Shown: positions 1-11,225, numbered from the stretch's first letter. The stretch: 64,000 nucleotides of DNA from Candidula unifasciata (GCA_905116865.2 CAJHNH020008368.1:106001-170000); one strand, 5' to 3'. Notes: a model not told the origin generated them from the letters alone. A program made the numbers and translations.

Positions 1-359
1 TAATTTGCATTAACAGTATCATTTAATGCCTAAACAGGTAGCAAAGCACACATTTTAACAGTAAACTGCATCAAAGAATATAACATTATACTATTCTACA
101 CCAAACTCTTGCACAAGTCTGTTTATTACAAGGGTCCAAACACATCTCCTTTCCCCTCAGAGTTCAAATGTCTCTCTTGCTCGCTTGAATCACTTGCTTA
201 TCCCATGCTCAGTCAAGTTGTTTTCACCAATTAAGTGTCACTGACTTGTTTACCCTACTGTCACAGTGGGTGTTTGGTAATATTCTGGAAAACTTATAAT
301 TTATAAATAGAGTTGCAAAAAAAGGACTGCATTCTAAGGTTAGGATTGTAATCTCTTAC

Positions 360-489
360 CTGGTTGGCCAAGCCATGCAATGGGCCAGCAAGGCCGTTCA
401 AGCCTGCTGCAAAAGACAGATATGGATCTGACAATGCACTGCCAACCAGATGGCAAGCGTGAGCACTCACATTGCCTCCTTCATGATCA
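360..489 (-). CDS. CS: Citrate synthase exon: catalytic His segment
   Basis: 130 bp reading [19 protein letters not shown] through [14 protein letters not shown]. Acceptor TTCCAG, donor GTAAGA. The D-H-E-G-G-N histidine is an active-site residue in the family. Later exons lie outside the window. Confidence 0.95.
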
Positions 490-3400
490 CTGGAAGAATG
501 GATAAATGCATAAGTTTACTTTCTGTATTACTAATAGTTTTTAAAAAAAAATCTTATTACTAAGTCACAATAGCATTGAATAAAAGCAATAAATACTTGA
601 CCCGTTCAGGTCATAGAGGTGTATCAATGAAAGCACAACCACACGAAACCCACTATCTTTTGTCTTCCACTTGTTGAACAAGTGTATAATTATTGAACAA
701 GTGTATAATAATTGAGTCCTGTCTCCTTCATGATGTCATTCCAGGTTCTTCTTTGTCGCCATCTTCTTCTACTATAGTCTTAACAATCGAAACATGTCTC
801 ACCACGACCCTAACCAAACTTGCTTGCGACGTTTTATCACTAACAAAAGAGGCACATTGTGCCTGCAAATTGGTTTATTTTACTTATTCAGCAGGCATAA
901 CATGATTTAATAGCTCACTGGCTAAAAATTAAACCAAGCCTAGCATTTGTTTGCTGTTTAGTTAGGCAATTTTATGTTCAGTAGTTTGCCATTGCTGAAT
1001 GAACAATTGTTGCTCAACACTGCTGTCAAAATCAATACAAAGCATTACTAGCAGCAGAAAAAAATTAAAGGATATACATTAAAGCAGGGCTATTCAACTG
1101 GCGGCCGTGGGCCAGATCAAGCCCATGAAGGCCTAGCAAATGGCCCGCGGATCACTGCCCGCTGTACTGCATTAATGATCTTTCTATGCTAGTGCTCAGG
1201 CCCCTGCCTCTTGATGATACCTGTGTTCAATATGTGGGTCCCTGATTAAACTTAGCTGAACAGCCCTACAATGCAGACTGTTATTAAAACACAATTTCAT
1301 ATAGCAAGGTATTTTATATATATTAGGGTTGGTTTTTGCAACATCATGCAAAGGACTTGTAACCAACAACCTACTCTAAATAAAACATATTATGCGCCCT
1401 GTGCCAATAGGCAGTTAAAAAGTTTAAAGGAAAAAAGTCGAGAGGATCAACTTCACTGCACCGTGTTATATGCTATATGGCTTGATCTCCCTCCACAGAA
1501 AGGCTAGCCACCTGCCGAGAGCTTTGTACAAAGCACAAATTCCATAGCTCCAGCGACAATCCCCAGGAATCTCTGCAAAAATTGCATTTGTGAACTGAAT
1601 AACACAGCCGTGAAATGAACCCACGACCTTCAGAGCATGTGACAAATGTCATGATCACTTCGTCGTGGAAACCCCCAACACAGGCAGATACAGTGGTCAT
1701 AATGGCCATCCTGGCCAATGAGACTCAGGTGAAGTTGCATTAGGCCCAGTGAGCCGGCAATAGATTTATATAAATAGAGTCTAGTTAGTTACATTTCCTT
1801 TACAGGACGTTGCAGAACCAACCGCAACATTTTTTGGCTGTTGTGGTTTTTCTAGGCCAATTTACATTCAGTAGTTTGCCACTGCTTTCTGAACGATTAG
1901 CTATCAATACCACTGTTGAAAGCAATGCAAGGCAGTCTTGCTGCCAAATTGTCTGCAGCACCAAAGCTACAGATGTTGAAACAGACCTTTTATATCTTTA
2001 AAATCCAAAGTAGTAAAAGAGGAAGTGAAAAAGAAAAGTCAAAAAATTTGTAGAAGGGCATCTGACTGCATACCAGAAAAACATTTTTGTGTGTGCCGTC
2101 TCCACAATGCTGTCCTTGGGAATATTACATAGGGAGGTCTCAATCGTTTTCACACTGCGACTCTCGCACCACTGTCAAAAGGCTGCAAAAATTAAATTTT
2201 TAGCCACCCACGACAGAATCTGAACTGTTGGCTTCCAGGTGGACCCCGCCTCAAATGGGTACCACGTAAATTCCTGGCCTGATGTTGACCAAATCATGCA
2301 CTGAGTGCCGCCTGGTCAGTAAAATATATGTTTAGCGTTATATGTTATATAAGCTTGAGGGCATGGAAAATGGTCCTCATGTCGAGGATTGGACTGTGAG
2401 ATTATTTCACTATTTTCTCAACCAGAGAGCCGCAACGTAAAAAGATATAAGGTTAACAATGAAGACAACCAAAAAACTTACGTGTGAATGGTCAGATACA
2501 GACGCATCAGTTCCACAAATTCTGGATTGTCAAATCCCAGCATTGAACAGTAGTTCCAACTCCAATCTTTCTTCTTGTCAATGGGGTCTGGTGGGTTACC
2601 ATCCCTATACAGGTTGCGATAAATGATTGCTGCCACAGTGGGAAGTTTGGCAATCAAGTCCATGGAGTCTTCATAACAAAGCTACAGAAACAAACAAAAA
2701 TGTAAGATCAAAATATTTATTTTTAAAAAAATTACAAAACATGAGCTCAAATAATTGGAATGTATGCATAAGAAGAAGCAGGTTGGCTGAGTTTATAAAG
2801 TAATTAGTAATACATCTCTCAAGAGCAAATAAAGTTTAATCTCATTTTAAAATGCGCTTCGCGCTGACCATTATCAGAAGTGAATTTATTTATAAAGTTC
2901 AGTGAAGGCCAACTACGATCGACCAACAATTTCTATATCGCGTGTGCGTCTAAAATATATCAAGGCCAAACACCCTAACTGCAGTGCCTGCTATGAACTT
3001 GCTTTTACCCTTAAGCTACACTGAAATAAACCAATGTACAACAATACCGACAACATAAATGCAACAAAAGTGATCCTGTACACTTAAATCTTCTTTCTCG
3101 ACTCATTAGCATACATAATATTTGAGTTTTGATGACAAGAAGTCTTTGGGCAGTGGCCACTACGCCTATGTAACAGCTTTGATACTGGCTGCAACTGCAT
3201 AATCTGTAGAGGTGGTGGGTATGACTATATTTACAACAACAAGACAGAGATATCAGGGGTGAAAAATAGCTCTTTAACTGATGTAATTATAGATTCACAG
3301 TGATGTCTCTTTGCTCACACTGTATTTTCAACAAAACCATTGTTTTCGTTTATCGAAGGGAACAAAAAGGTAATTCTTTATTACGTTCGAGTTATTCCAG

Positions 3401-6400
3401 TCAAGGACAAAAATTACTTGTGCTCTAAACAGTTTATCTGAAGCGGAGGAAAATGAAAATTTCTTATTTTATCAACCTGACGGTGGCAAAGAAGCTGTGG
3501 CCTTCATGCTTGCCTGTCTTCTTGATGGTCCACGAGTTTGATTCCCTAAATTTTTCATAAAAAATTACAAAGACTGCTAATTTCTTTCAGTTCTTGAGTT
3601 TCAGAAAATAATAAGGATGCTTTTTTTAAAATGAAATATGGGAAAAAATTGGCGATTTTTCTTTTATGATTCTTACCAGGCAAAAGTGAGTGATCTATTT
3701 AGCCTCAATTTCAGAATTCCTAAAACCGAAAAGAGACTAGGTGTATTTCCATGTTTATTAACCAAATATGACCCTTATCTAGTCTTTTTCCTTTAAACAA
3801 AACCTGCTTTTATACTCAAATGCTTTCTTTCACAAAAAACAGCTCAATGAAACTGTAGTCTGTTACCTCCCAGTATTTCGATTTGTGAACACCTTCCGAA
3901 TATGCCTTGGCAAATTTGCTTTCTGAGTTCATGGCCGTAACAGCTGCACTGAACTGTGACATTGGATGCAACTTGCTGGGAAAATTGTTCAGCATTGTGA
4001 TGACATGGTTGGGGATCTCTGCCCGCTCATTCCATTCCTGGATATTGTAAAGAAAAACACAATTTTAAACAACAATACAGCCACAACTGACAGCCATATA
4101 AATTAAGCATGGACAACAAACACAGGGTGGAAACACTGTAATATAAATATAAGGGTAATGTATAAAATTAATGACATTTTATTAATGTCAAGAGAGACAA
4201 CATTTAACAATAACACTGCAATTACAGAACATCTGTATTTAAAGAAATGTGTTTAGTAAACAGGTATTTAAGCTTCAACGAATGTGTCTGATACTAATCT
4301 TCATATATTCTTCAGACCCTGACCTATTTAGAAATATATTACTTGGCAGATCATCCGGACAATTCAGCCTATAAGTGCTCAAACACCATCCTCAGTATAT
4401 CTCTCAGTGTTTGGCAGTTGATATAAGTTTTGTGTTGGTTTATTATTATTCTTTGGCCTCCTGCACAGTACTTGTATGGGGCCTCATCCCTTAAAACTTG
4501 CTGTTTTTGTCATCTGTTCAAAATTGCAGTTGTGCATATTTACAAATGACTAAGTCAAAACACTGAGCTTTTTTTTCTTCAATTTTTTTTCCTATCAAAC
4601 TTTTCAGGAAAAACGTGCCAAACATTTAATCACAAATAGGGTTGTGCATCTGAGGTCGCCACTGGTCCCGCACAGCTTCTCTTGTACTGAGCTCCCATGG
4701 ACAAGATCCAGTCTTTGCTGGAAGTAGTTTAGGCAGTCCTGCATTAAATGCTCAGGAGTGTCTTTCTGCTCCACAATCGCAGGCAGCAGATTCTTTTATG
4801 TCTATCCTGTGCAGGTGTGCTCTAAGACCAGTGTCCTGAATGAAGCCTAAAAACTTATGTTTGTTCTTTCCTTTTGAGTTTATGTTGTCACTCAGGCAGT
4901 ACTAAATAAACCTACTTTATACAAAGCCATAATTAAATAACAATAATAAATCTTGCATCTATTCAATTAATTCAACCTTATTAAAGAGAAAGTATTATTA
5001 TAATTGTGATCCCTGTGTGCGCCCCTGGGCAAGAGGCCAAATGGGGTGGGGGATAGACCCACTGTCCCCCTTCCCAACCATGTCGGGGAAAAGTCAAATA
5101 ATTAGGGTGTTTTTATAAACAGTCTGAGTATACCTGTCTGATGAGGAAACAAAAGTGCATACAAATAAGTCAGATCTGTGAAATGGATGTGCATGCAAAA
5201 CTCAAGTTTTGGAGCAAGATTTAAGTCCAGAAATGATAAGTAGGTTAATGTAATGAAGAAATAAGACAAGCCATGTGTGGAGTTGAATAAAGCACCCAGA
5301 TAAGTTACTGTTATTACTAAACAAGTGTAGACAATATGTTTTACACACAACCATGCAATATTATAACCTTTGTAATGGCTGCAGCTTGCTCCTGTGTGGG
5401 GATATCACCGGTTACCAGTAACCAAAAGAGACCTTCTGGCAGAGGCTTTCATAACAGATGTTTAAACCAAGTTTAATAATCATTAAGTGCCTTGCCGACT
5501 GGCGTGGGTTTCCATTCTTCTCCACAATTGCGAGTACAAGTTCATGTGCTGACACACTTCCATGCCATGACAAAAGGCTGTCAAGGATCTTCTCACACTG
5601 TCTCCCTCTGTCTCTCTTTCCACAGATCTTTCCAGTGGTCATAACATGTTCTAGTTCCCCCTCTTGTCATAACATGACCAAAAAATGATGACTGTCTCTC
5701 TCTGTTTGTGATGAGTTGTCTTCTAGCACACTCCTGTTTCAAAACATCTGGGTTTCACTTCTTAGCTGTCCAAGGAATTCTAAGGGTTCTTCTGTAAAAC
5801 CACATCACTGAGGCCTCAATACTGTTCAGCTTGGATTCACAGCCATATGTTAAAACTGGCTCTATATATCATGCAAGAATTCTTTCTAACCTCCAATGAC
5901 ATGAGTTATTGCACACAATTTTCTTTCATAAAAGGCAGTTCTGGCCTGTCCTATTCTGTTCTTTATCTGTAAATCATCTTTCAATGCATGTTGTCTAGCC
6001 CAGATATTTACATTTCTGTAGTTGTCATAAAAAAAACACTTGACTTGATGTGGTATTATCTGACTGTTGCCAATTATTTATGTAGTCTTAAAAAATACTA
6101 GCTTTCTCCCTTTGCTTACATCTACCACATAAAAGCTAATGAACAAAACACGTCTTAGAATGAGTTAAACAGATTTTTAAAACAAAATGTTCAGCAAATG
6201 TACATCAATCATCCTTACCATATCAACTGTAACTTCTCCAACTTTGGTATTTCCATGCTGTTTTCTAAACTCAATAACCTCTTTCTGTTTCTCTGGGATG
6301 ATTTTCTCCAAAACCTCTTTCAAGTTCTGCAATTATAACAAAAAATGACAGTTTTACTAAAAATTTACTATCTACTATCACCTTGTTAATAATGCTCTTC

Positions 6401-7032
6401 TAGCCAAAACGTCAAGACGGTGATGTCTAATCTTGACGTCTGATTCCCCACTGTTTCCACACACACACACTTTTTTTAAAGGAATATGCTGGCATTGTTT
6501 CGTGTTCTAGTTGAACCCGTACATTTTAGGATCCAAACAATGATTTAAAACTGAGGCCACAGTCAATCCTCCTTTCATTATCCATATCCACTAGTGGGTA
6601 ATAGGGTCCCATTGGGCGAGGGACTCACTGCCCCCTAACAAGCATGTTGTATAAGGTAACTAATTAGAGATTTTCTGAAATTTGATGTGTGGGGGTGAAA
6701 AGCACAGATATGCAGTATAGCTATAAGCCACAATACAACCTGCCAGCTGCAATTTTTAGGGTGAAAGCAGAAGGTGTTGATGAATTATCAAGAACATCAA
6801 AAATGTCCCCACAGCAAAATGAACAAGATATTAGAATAAAGCAAAACCCTGACAGATTACTGCCACTACATCTTGTGACCTGCTTAGAATTTTTCTGCCT
6901 TCCATATTTCTAGAATACAACTATGGATGTATTGAAAATGAAATTGTCATATAACTAATGATGTAAATGAATACTTACTGTAGTGCTGCTTAACTGTCTA
7001 CTGCCTAAAGTAGCTGTTGGTCCTTGTATGCT
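360..7032 (-). CDS. CS: Citrate synthase, mitochondrial (partial, six exons visible)
   Basis: Citrate synthase condenses acetyl-CoA and oxaloacetate to citrate in the mitochondrial matrix, the entry step of the TCA cycle. Six minus-strand exons (6979-7032, 6219-6326, 5368-5445, 3867-4037, 2482-2681, 360-489) have GT/AG edges and match the animal enzyme in order: [57 protein letters not shown] and [10 protein letters not shown]. The last includes the family's first catalytic histidine. Junction phases agree except between 6219 and 5445, where the family's conserved YGGMRG to GGEE stretch (about 45 codons) is absent and a LINE fragment lies. The C-terminal third, with the PGYGHA histidine and the catalytic aspartate, lies beyond the left edge. 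The exon with the start codon and transit peptide was not found. It could be a working gene with a hidden exon, an assembly error, or a broken copy. Confidence 0.9.
940..1075 (+). repeat. Interspersed repeat with CAGTAGTTTGCCA core
   Basis: Shares the core CAGTAGTTTGCCAYTGC and the following ..CTGAACR.. CTGYTG.. AATRCAA.. segment with 1800-2000, 31590-31740 and, in reverse, 13010-13110. Likely a SINE tail family, not classified. Confidence 0.5.
1085..1268 (+). mobile_element. hAT-like MITE (copy 1)
   Basis: Short noncoding element starting CAGGGCTATTCAACTGGC and ending in a diverged inverse of that terminus (CTGAACAGCCCTA). It shares the GGCCCGCGGATCA-type interior with copies at 13.15 and 31.37 kb. 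Flanking 8-mers agree only partly (CATTAAAG and CAATGCAG), so this is an old copy lying between citrate synthase exons. Confidence 0.6.
1800..2005 (+). repeat. Interspersed repeat with CAGTAGTTTGCCA core (second copy)
   Basis: Longer copy of the same family. It carries TTCAGTAGTTTGCCACTGC, then CTGTTGAAAGCAATGCAAGG and a TGCTGCCAAATTG segment also seen near 8650-8670. Confidence 0.5.
2210..2395 (+). mobile_element. SINE-A fragment, degenerate
   Basis: Matches the body of the tRNA-derived SINE best seen at 54150-54425: the GGCTYCCAGGT..ACCC..CCT segment, a GGGTACC, the TGATGTTGACCA..ATCA block and the TAAAATAT..GTTTAGC block. Many substitutions. Confidence 0.55.
2482..2681 (-). CDS. CS: Citrate synthase exon: MDLIAKLP to YLTIH
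   Basis: 200 bp reading [14 protein letters not shown] through LMRLYLTIH plus two bases of the next codon. Acceptor CTGTAG, donor GTAAGT. The split Thr codon is completed by the exon at 360-489. Confidence 0.95.
2682..3866. other. Citrate synthase intron, mostly unique sequence
   Basis: AT-rich intron. Around 3465-3560 there is a tRNA-like SINE head with a B-box-like GGTCCACGAGTTTGATTCCC, resembling an inverted match near 38645-38735. Nothing else recognised. Confidence 0.4.
3867..4037 (-). CDS. CS: Citrate synthase exon: HPMSQ region
   Basis: Fifty-seven codons from [11 protein letters not shown] to HKSKYWE, acceptor ATCCAG and donor GTAACA, phase 0 at both ends. Contains the conserved [18 protein letters not shown] segment. 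Confidence 0.95.
4630..4850 (-). mobile_element. LINE C-terminal fragment (CDCGAER tail)
   Basis: Read on the minus strand, this encodes a broken version of [21 protein letters not shown], followed by a Leu/Pro-rich stretch. It is the cysteine-containing C-terminal tail of a jockey/I-like LINE ORF2. The same tail occurs on the plus strand at 39500-39770. It lies inside a citrate synthase intron. Confidence 0.7.
5008..5245 (+). mobile_element. SINE-B copy
   Basis: Carries the family order: CCCTGTGTG..GCCC, GACCCACTG, ..ACAGTCTG, ACAAATAAGTCAGATCTGTG, ATGGATGTGCATGCAAAACTCA and AAGTCCAGAA. It matches copies at 17.0, 22.3 and 23.7 kb. The 3' tail is truncated. Confidence 0.7.
5368..5445 (-). 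CDS. CS: Citrate synthase exon: [13 protein letters not shown]
   Basis: Twenty-six codons, [13 protein letters not shown] through QAAAITK, with donor AAG|GTTATA. The acceptor would be TATGAAAG with a poor pyrimidine tract, and an in-frame TGA lies just upstream. LINE-derived sequence starts almost immediately upstream, so the exon's original 5' part may have been lost. Confidence 0.85.
5446..6050 (-). mobile_element. LINE ORF2 C-terminal fragment inside citrate synthase
   Basis: Minus-strand frames, with frameshifts, read a LINE tail: a Cys/Glu-rich thumb stretch, an ...[13 protein letters not shown] histidine motif, [22 protein letters not shown], then SWHG. The same family is at 7680-7870 and 16340-16600. 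The fragment abuts the PLPEG exon of citrate synthase directly and occupies the place where about 45 conserved codons are missing. Confidence 0.75.
6219..6326 (-). CDS. CS: Citrate synthase exon: N-terminal helices
   Basis: Thirty-six codons starting [14 protein letters not shown] and ending GEVTVDM, with acceptor TTGCAG and donor GTAAGG, phase 0 at both ends. In the family the next residues are Y-G-G-M-R-G; no exon encoding them is present before the next recognised exon. Confidence 0.9.
6565..6785 (+). mobile_element. SINE-C copy
   Basis: Shows ACTCACTGCCCCCTAACAAG, CATGTTGTA..GGTAACTAATTAG, ..TGAAATTTGATGTGTGGGGG and GCAGTATAGC..TAAGCCACAATACA. Related copies are at 25480, 37415 and 50050. 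No coding content. Confidence 0.6.
6979..7032 (-). CDS. CS: Citrate synthase exon: end of transit peptide region
   Basis: Eighteen codons, [18 protein letters not shown], between acceptor TTTCAG and donor GTAAGT. The Ser/Thr/Arg-rich content and direct join to NLKEV fit the mitochondrial presequence and mature N-terminus. The upstream exon with ATG was not located. Confidence 0.7.
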
Positions 7033-7144
7033 CTGAAATAAAAATGTATGTTTTAACTAACACTACACTTGAAATACCTACAGATATTAATGAATGGCAC
7101 ATATATATACACACATACACATATATTTATACTTATATAAAGTC

Positions 7145-7240
7145 CATTTTTCTATCGTTGGCACACTGGACTTAGTGTGCTAGGATATTACCTGGTGTCC
7201 ACTTTAGACTGGATCGACATGGGAGCAATTCATGAAAATT
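7145..7240 (-). mobile_element. SINE-A fragment
   Basis: Reverse-complement remnant of the SINE-A middle: GGTCGA-like GTCGATCCAGTCTAAAGTGG followed by the ACCAGGTAAT segment. Lies upstream of the first recognised citrate synthase exon. Confidence 0.45.
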
Positions 7241-7679
7241 TATTTAAAAAATTAAAGTAAAAGCAATAAGTTTAGAAATTACCATTGAATTATGCTCAAC
7301 AATGCTCACATAAAATGTAACCCTATCTTGCAAAGAAATTATACAGCAAATTTTTAAAACTTGAACAACTGTACAAGAAATCTAAAGAGGCAACTTGAAT
7401 TCTAAGAAAAACATTCTCACATCTACTACTGTACCAGATAGATGCAAGAGCGGCAAAGGTGGCTGCCCAAATGAGACTACTCCAGTGAGTGCCATCCCAC
7501 TGTGAGGATAAACTTGCTAAGAAAAGAGGAGAATGTAAACAGGAAGAAAATGCAATAACTTGCTTAGAGAAAAAAAGTCAGTAAAAAAAGGCCATCCAGT
7601 CTATCAGACATAAATAGAATCTGGCCAGAGATGACTTCCATTTACTTGACCAACATGGGCAGGTCATATTATTTTACCC

Positions 7680-7870
7680 CTCAGGAAAGGACACACCTCA
7701 ATGCCATGCAACAAGACTGTCAAGCATCTTCTCTCGTTGTCTTCCTCTATCCCTCCTTCCACAGATCTTTCGAGTGGTCACAACATGTTCTATTTTCCCT
7801 CTTCTCATAACATGGCCGAAAAACGGTGACTGTCTCGTTCTGATGTTTGTGATAAGTTGCCTTCGGGCTA
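7680..7870 (-). mobile_element. LINE ORF2 C-terminal fragment
   Basis: The minus strand reads [38 protein letters not shown] and DRGRQREKMLDSLVAWH. This is the FGHVMRR tail typical of many invertebrate non-LTR retrotransposons. No RT catalytic core is present, so it is a 5'-truncated copy. Confidence 0.8.
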
Positions 7871-7914
7871 CTGCCTCCCGAAGAACTATAATGTTAGTAT
7901 AAAACTGTGCACTG

Positions 7915-8015
7915 ACCAGAGGTAGTATAGTGGCCTGCAGGCCCAAATGTCTTGGGTTCGAATCAGCATCATTGCAGATTTTTTTAAACTGACCTTGGCT
8001 GCCAGGTCAATACAG
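7915..8015 (+). mobile_element. SINE-A 5' head (tRNA-like)
   Basis: tRNA-like head GTAGTATAGTGGCCTGC with a B box GGGTTCGAATC, followed by TTTTTTTAAACTGACCTTGG and CTGCCAGGTC, as in the SINE-A consensus. Internal RNA polymerase III promoter boxes are expected for this family. Confidence 0.6.
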
Positions 8016-8744
8016 TCTATAATCAGGGTTGCAGGACACTGATTCAAGGACTTGTCTGCTAGACCAAAATGCAAGCACCTTAGCCAGTGCCCTGTTGCAG
8101 CTCTCTACTATTAAAATCACAGGTAACCCAATACACATTTAACGTCAGCCTACACATATGATGCTGTTGGATCACTATAAGATCAGTGACATGGAAGAAT
8201 TTATCAACACACCTGACAAGAACACCAAAAACCTCAGATTTGTAACAAGCATGCATTGATTTCTGATTACTCAACTCTTTTAATCATAGCATATTAAAGA
8301 CAGAGACCTTATCATTTGTATATCTTTGACCAGCAGACAAAATAATACTACCAGACAGCTGACACTGTGTGACTACATGTTGGCTAAAAACGGACTTAAC
8401 AAATAAACTGTTATCCACTTTTATTTCTGTGTTTGGTTAGCTATCAGGTGGACAGCGAAGTAATGTACGCTGTTTTGGTGAGCGGGTGTAAACAGACTGA
8501 ATAACACCGCCTTTAAAGGATGCCGCAGAAGCAAAAGATTGCATTGTTTAGCTGTTTGAGATTTCACTAGACAATTTAGGTTAAGCAGTTCCCCGTTGAC
8601 ACTGACAGTTCGGATCTTGATACTACTGCTGAGACAAATATAAAGGAGGTCTGCTGCCAAATGACCTGCCGCTGGGAACGAAACCAGCACCTCGTAATAA
8701 CGAGGCACATTTGCAACGCCTAAGTCACAGACCCGGTGGGGGGG

Positions 8745-8940
8745 GGGGAATAAAAGTAAAGGACCTTTTGCGGTGCCTTCATGTGTCTTGGGCATATAGG
8801 GCTAGACCTATGTTTCATCGGTACTCGGTGGGTGATGGGATCAACATCACGCCGACCGCCTTTATTTCCCAAGAAAATAGTCCAGCCCGACCCACGACCT
8901 TCGGGTCCGCAGGCGAACATCTAGACGGCGGCTTTCGAGA
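8745..8940 (-). mobile_element. SINE-A copy (minus)
   Basis: Reverse-strand copy. AAAGTAAAGGACC at the left is the 3' tail, followed by GGGCTAGACCTATGTTTCAT, TCGGTGGGTGATGGGATCAA and GCGAACATCTAGACGGC. It faces a plus-strand copy about 200 bp to the right, giving a GC-rich inverted pair. Confidence 0.75.
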
Positions 8941-9137
8941 GGGGGAGGGGTGTGTTTGACGTTGCTTTACAACTATTTTTGTATCGGGGCACCAACACAA
9001 AGATAACAAGAGGGGAAGAGAAAAGCTGGGTGGGGGACCAAGGGTTCTACCCAATTATACATTTTGTAACGGCGTGGGGGAGGGGGCGAGGAGAGTTCAA
9101 AGACTAAACCTTCGTTAAGTTGATAACACTGATAAAG

Positions 9138-9295
9138 GGGTCGACTCAGCCTTAAATAGGCACCAGACATGGGAAGTAAAGGAGGCCGGCGTGATAGTGA
9201 CCACATCACCCACGGAGTGCCCATAGGTCTGTAAAATATAGATCTAGCCTTATATGCCTTTAACATCGAAAGACATGGACAATGATCCTTTACTT
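9138..9295 (+). mobile_element. SINE-A copy (plus, 3' two thirds)
   Basis: Contains GTCGACTCAGCCTTAAATAG, GGGAAGTAAAGGAGGCCGGC, GACCACATCACCCACGGAGT, TAAAATATAGATCTAGCC and the end TGATCCTTTACTTT. Matches 54150-54425. Confidence 0.75.
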
Positions 9296-10640
9296 TAACG
9301 ATGATTATGATAACAATTATTTGCTGAATGACAAATAGCTATAAAGAAATAAGGGGGAAAATACTCAATGTATAAGCAAATGTCTAATAACCAGAGCTTC
9401 TATTCTTGGTTAAGGGGTCAGTTACTCACCTTACGAATTGTCTAGGGGTTCGAAAGAGCTCGTGGCGCGGTGATTTCGGTCACAGGCATGAGGCAAAGTT
9501 AAGTCTGATGTGAGGTGTATAAGGAGATACTCCGTACCCCACTCGGGCGCCAGTCCTTCACTATTCTGGTTTTACGGAACCTCATGCAAGACTCCTGTTG
9601 CACGTCCCCGTCGTGCGCCACGGATAATGTCTCAAATGAGCATTAACAGAGTTGGCAGGGGATCTCGGAGCTGGCGGCCCCTAGAGGTGTAGTGTCCTTT
9701 CTGGCTCTCACCAGCCCTCCCCCAAACGCTTGGGTGAAAAGTCTAACAAAACTCAAAGTTGCTTGCTAAATGTACCATCAAATGACAACTCTTTGTTAAA
9801 ATTCGGGAGGGAATTCAAAACCATGCTGCTGAGACTCAACCCTGACCGAGAGATTTACCCGCAGCCAAGACGAGTAACATCTCTTGTGGGCGACTTCTCG
9901 CAGCAAGATGCTACCCACGTACATCCTCAATCCTCAGTGTCGTCGTCACCGCGCTGAGGTACACCACGGCAGCAACTTTTCATATGCTGGCTTGGAAATA
10001 ATGTCCGACAAAGTTATACCCCACGGCACACATGCAAGCTCAGAGTCCGACGATCATAATTCATACCGATTAGGAAAAAGTCCGAATGTCCGTATCCACT
10101 GGTCCAACTCGCCCGAGTGTTGGAACCAAACAGGTGAAGCCACGCCTGACGCATTTTGCTTCTCCATTCTGTCGTGCTGAGGGCACAGCTGAAACAACGT
10201 TAAAGGTGTCTAACGTAAGATGAAAAAGAATGTACCTATTTGTGTGGCCACAAACGTCCTAGACCTGCGGGCTGCTCCCCGCTGATCTCTGGAGAGCGCA
10301 GCCTTGTAGCGCGGGAAGCTCAATACACGGTTGTGAGGTTAAGCAGTCACGGGCAGGACGTGACGATTCCTTGGGTAAGCCCAGAACCAGAGCGTCATGC
10401 TTCGGCTCTGCATTTATGGAAGCCTCCTTGGATGGCGGGGAATGCCCATGATCTGCCCCTGCCTTCCCTTGAGTGCTGAAAACTCTACATAGAGCTGCCT
10501 TATGGACGACATGCCGGGGGCCACACCTGTTAAAAGTCAAAGAGGACACCACACAAATAAGGCAACATCTCGACCCACACAAAACAATGGCCACAGTCAA
10601 CCTAGAAATAGGCTTGACGTCTTCCTCCGAAGACGGAGTA
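9296..10640. other. Unclassified GC-richer stretch
   Basis: Several short overlapping reading frames exist on both strands but none resembles a known protein or has convincing splice edges. The base composition is less AT-rich than the surrounding DNA. It lies between citrate synthase and GKAP1, so it could hold the missing citrate synthase first exon or promoter, but I could not identify either. Confidence 0.3.
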
Positions 10641-10812
10641 CATCTGCCGGAGAGGCGGGGAACGAGTACTGCAAACAAATAAGCCAGTAAAACGGATGTA
10701 GACGCAAAACTCAGGTCAAGGTAAAAGCCAAAAGTCCATTTTGGACGAACAACCGTGACTTACCGCCGGAATTCACAGCTGGTGAACAAGAAGAAGAAAA
10801 GAAGAAAGAGCT
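10640..10812 (+). mobile_element. SINE-B copy (3' part)
   Basis: Reads ACATCTGCCGGAGAGGCGGG, AACGAGTACTGCAAACAAAT, AAGTCCATTTTGGACGAACA, then CCGCCGGAATTCACAGCTGG and GTGAACAAGAAGAAG, the family's GAA-repeat tail. Confidence 0.75.
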
Positions 10813-10969
10813 CAGCCTCTTCTAAAATTGTTGGGGTTTGGGGTCTCACAGAACCTACACCCCTAGGTTACGGCACCCCTGGTCGGCAGTTGTCTGTCCG
10901 TGTCCTGTTCAATTATTTTCCTTACCATATTTTTACCATTCCTTGCCGTTTGCTCAAACAATAGTCCCA

Positions 10970-11225
10970 TCACGTAGTAGGTCTTCCGCAGAACGTCGCC
11001 CTCATCACAGCCTGCCTGCAGTAAACTAGATATCTCGCCAACACTACAGCCTCAAGTACTTTCCTACCAAAAGTGTCCCTTATATCAGGTGCCCATCTTC
11101 GTGCTGGTCGACCCCTGTCCCTTTTTCTTGACATCATGCCTTCTGCTTCTATTCTTTCTAGTCTGCCTTCAGTTTTCGATGCTTCAGTTTTCGAAACAAG
11201 AAGCTGCTTGCTAGTCAATCGTCTT
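10970..11225 (-). mobile_element. LINE ORF2 C-terminal fragment (RATFCG tail)
   Basis: Minus strand reads LERIEAEGMMSRKRDRGR, PARRWAPDIRDTFGRK and QAVMRATFCGR. Paralogous tails lie at 19905-20200, 37620-38110 and 61910-62230. Truncated upstream. Confidence 0.75.

Noticed and set aside
8421..9266. Overlapping frames of 80-124 codons on both strands.
   Set aside because: They cover SINE-A copies and related repeats.
9410..9510. Possible citrate synthase first exon ending at AAG|GTGAGT on the minus strand.
   Set aside because: The only upstream ATG frame meets a stop before the donor.
10259..10678. 139-codon minus-strand frame in the GC-richer stretch.
   Set aside because: No recognisable family, overlapped by equal frames on the other strand, and it runs into a SINE-B copy.
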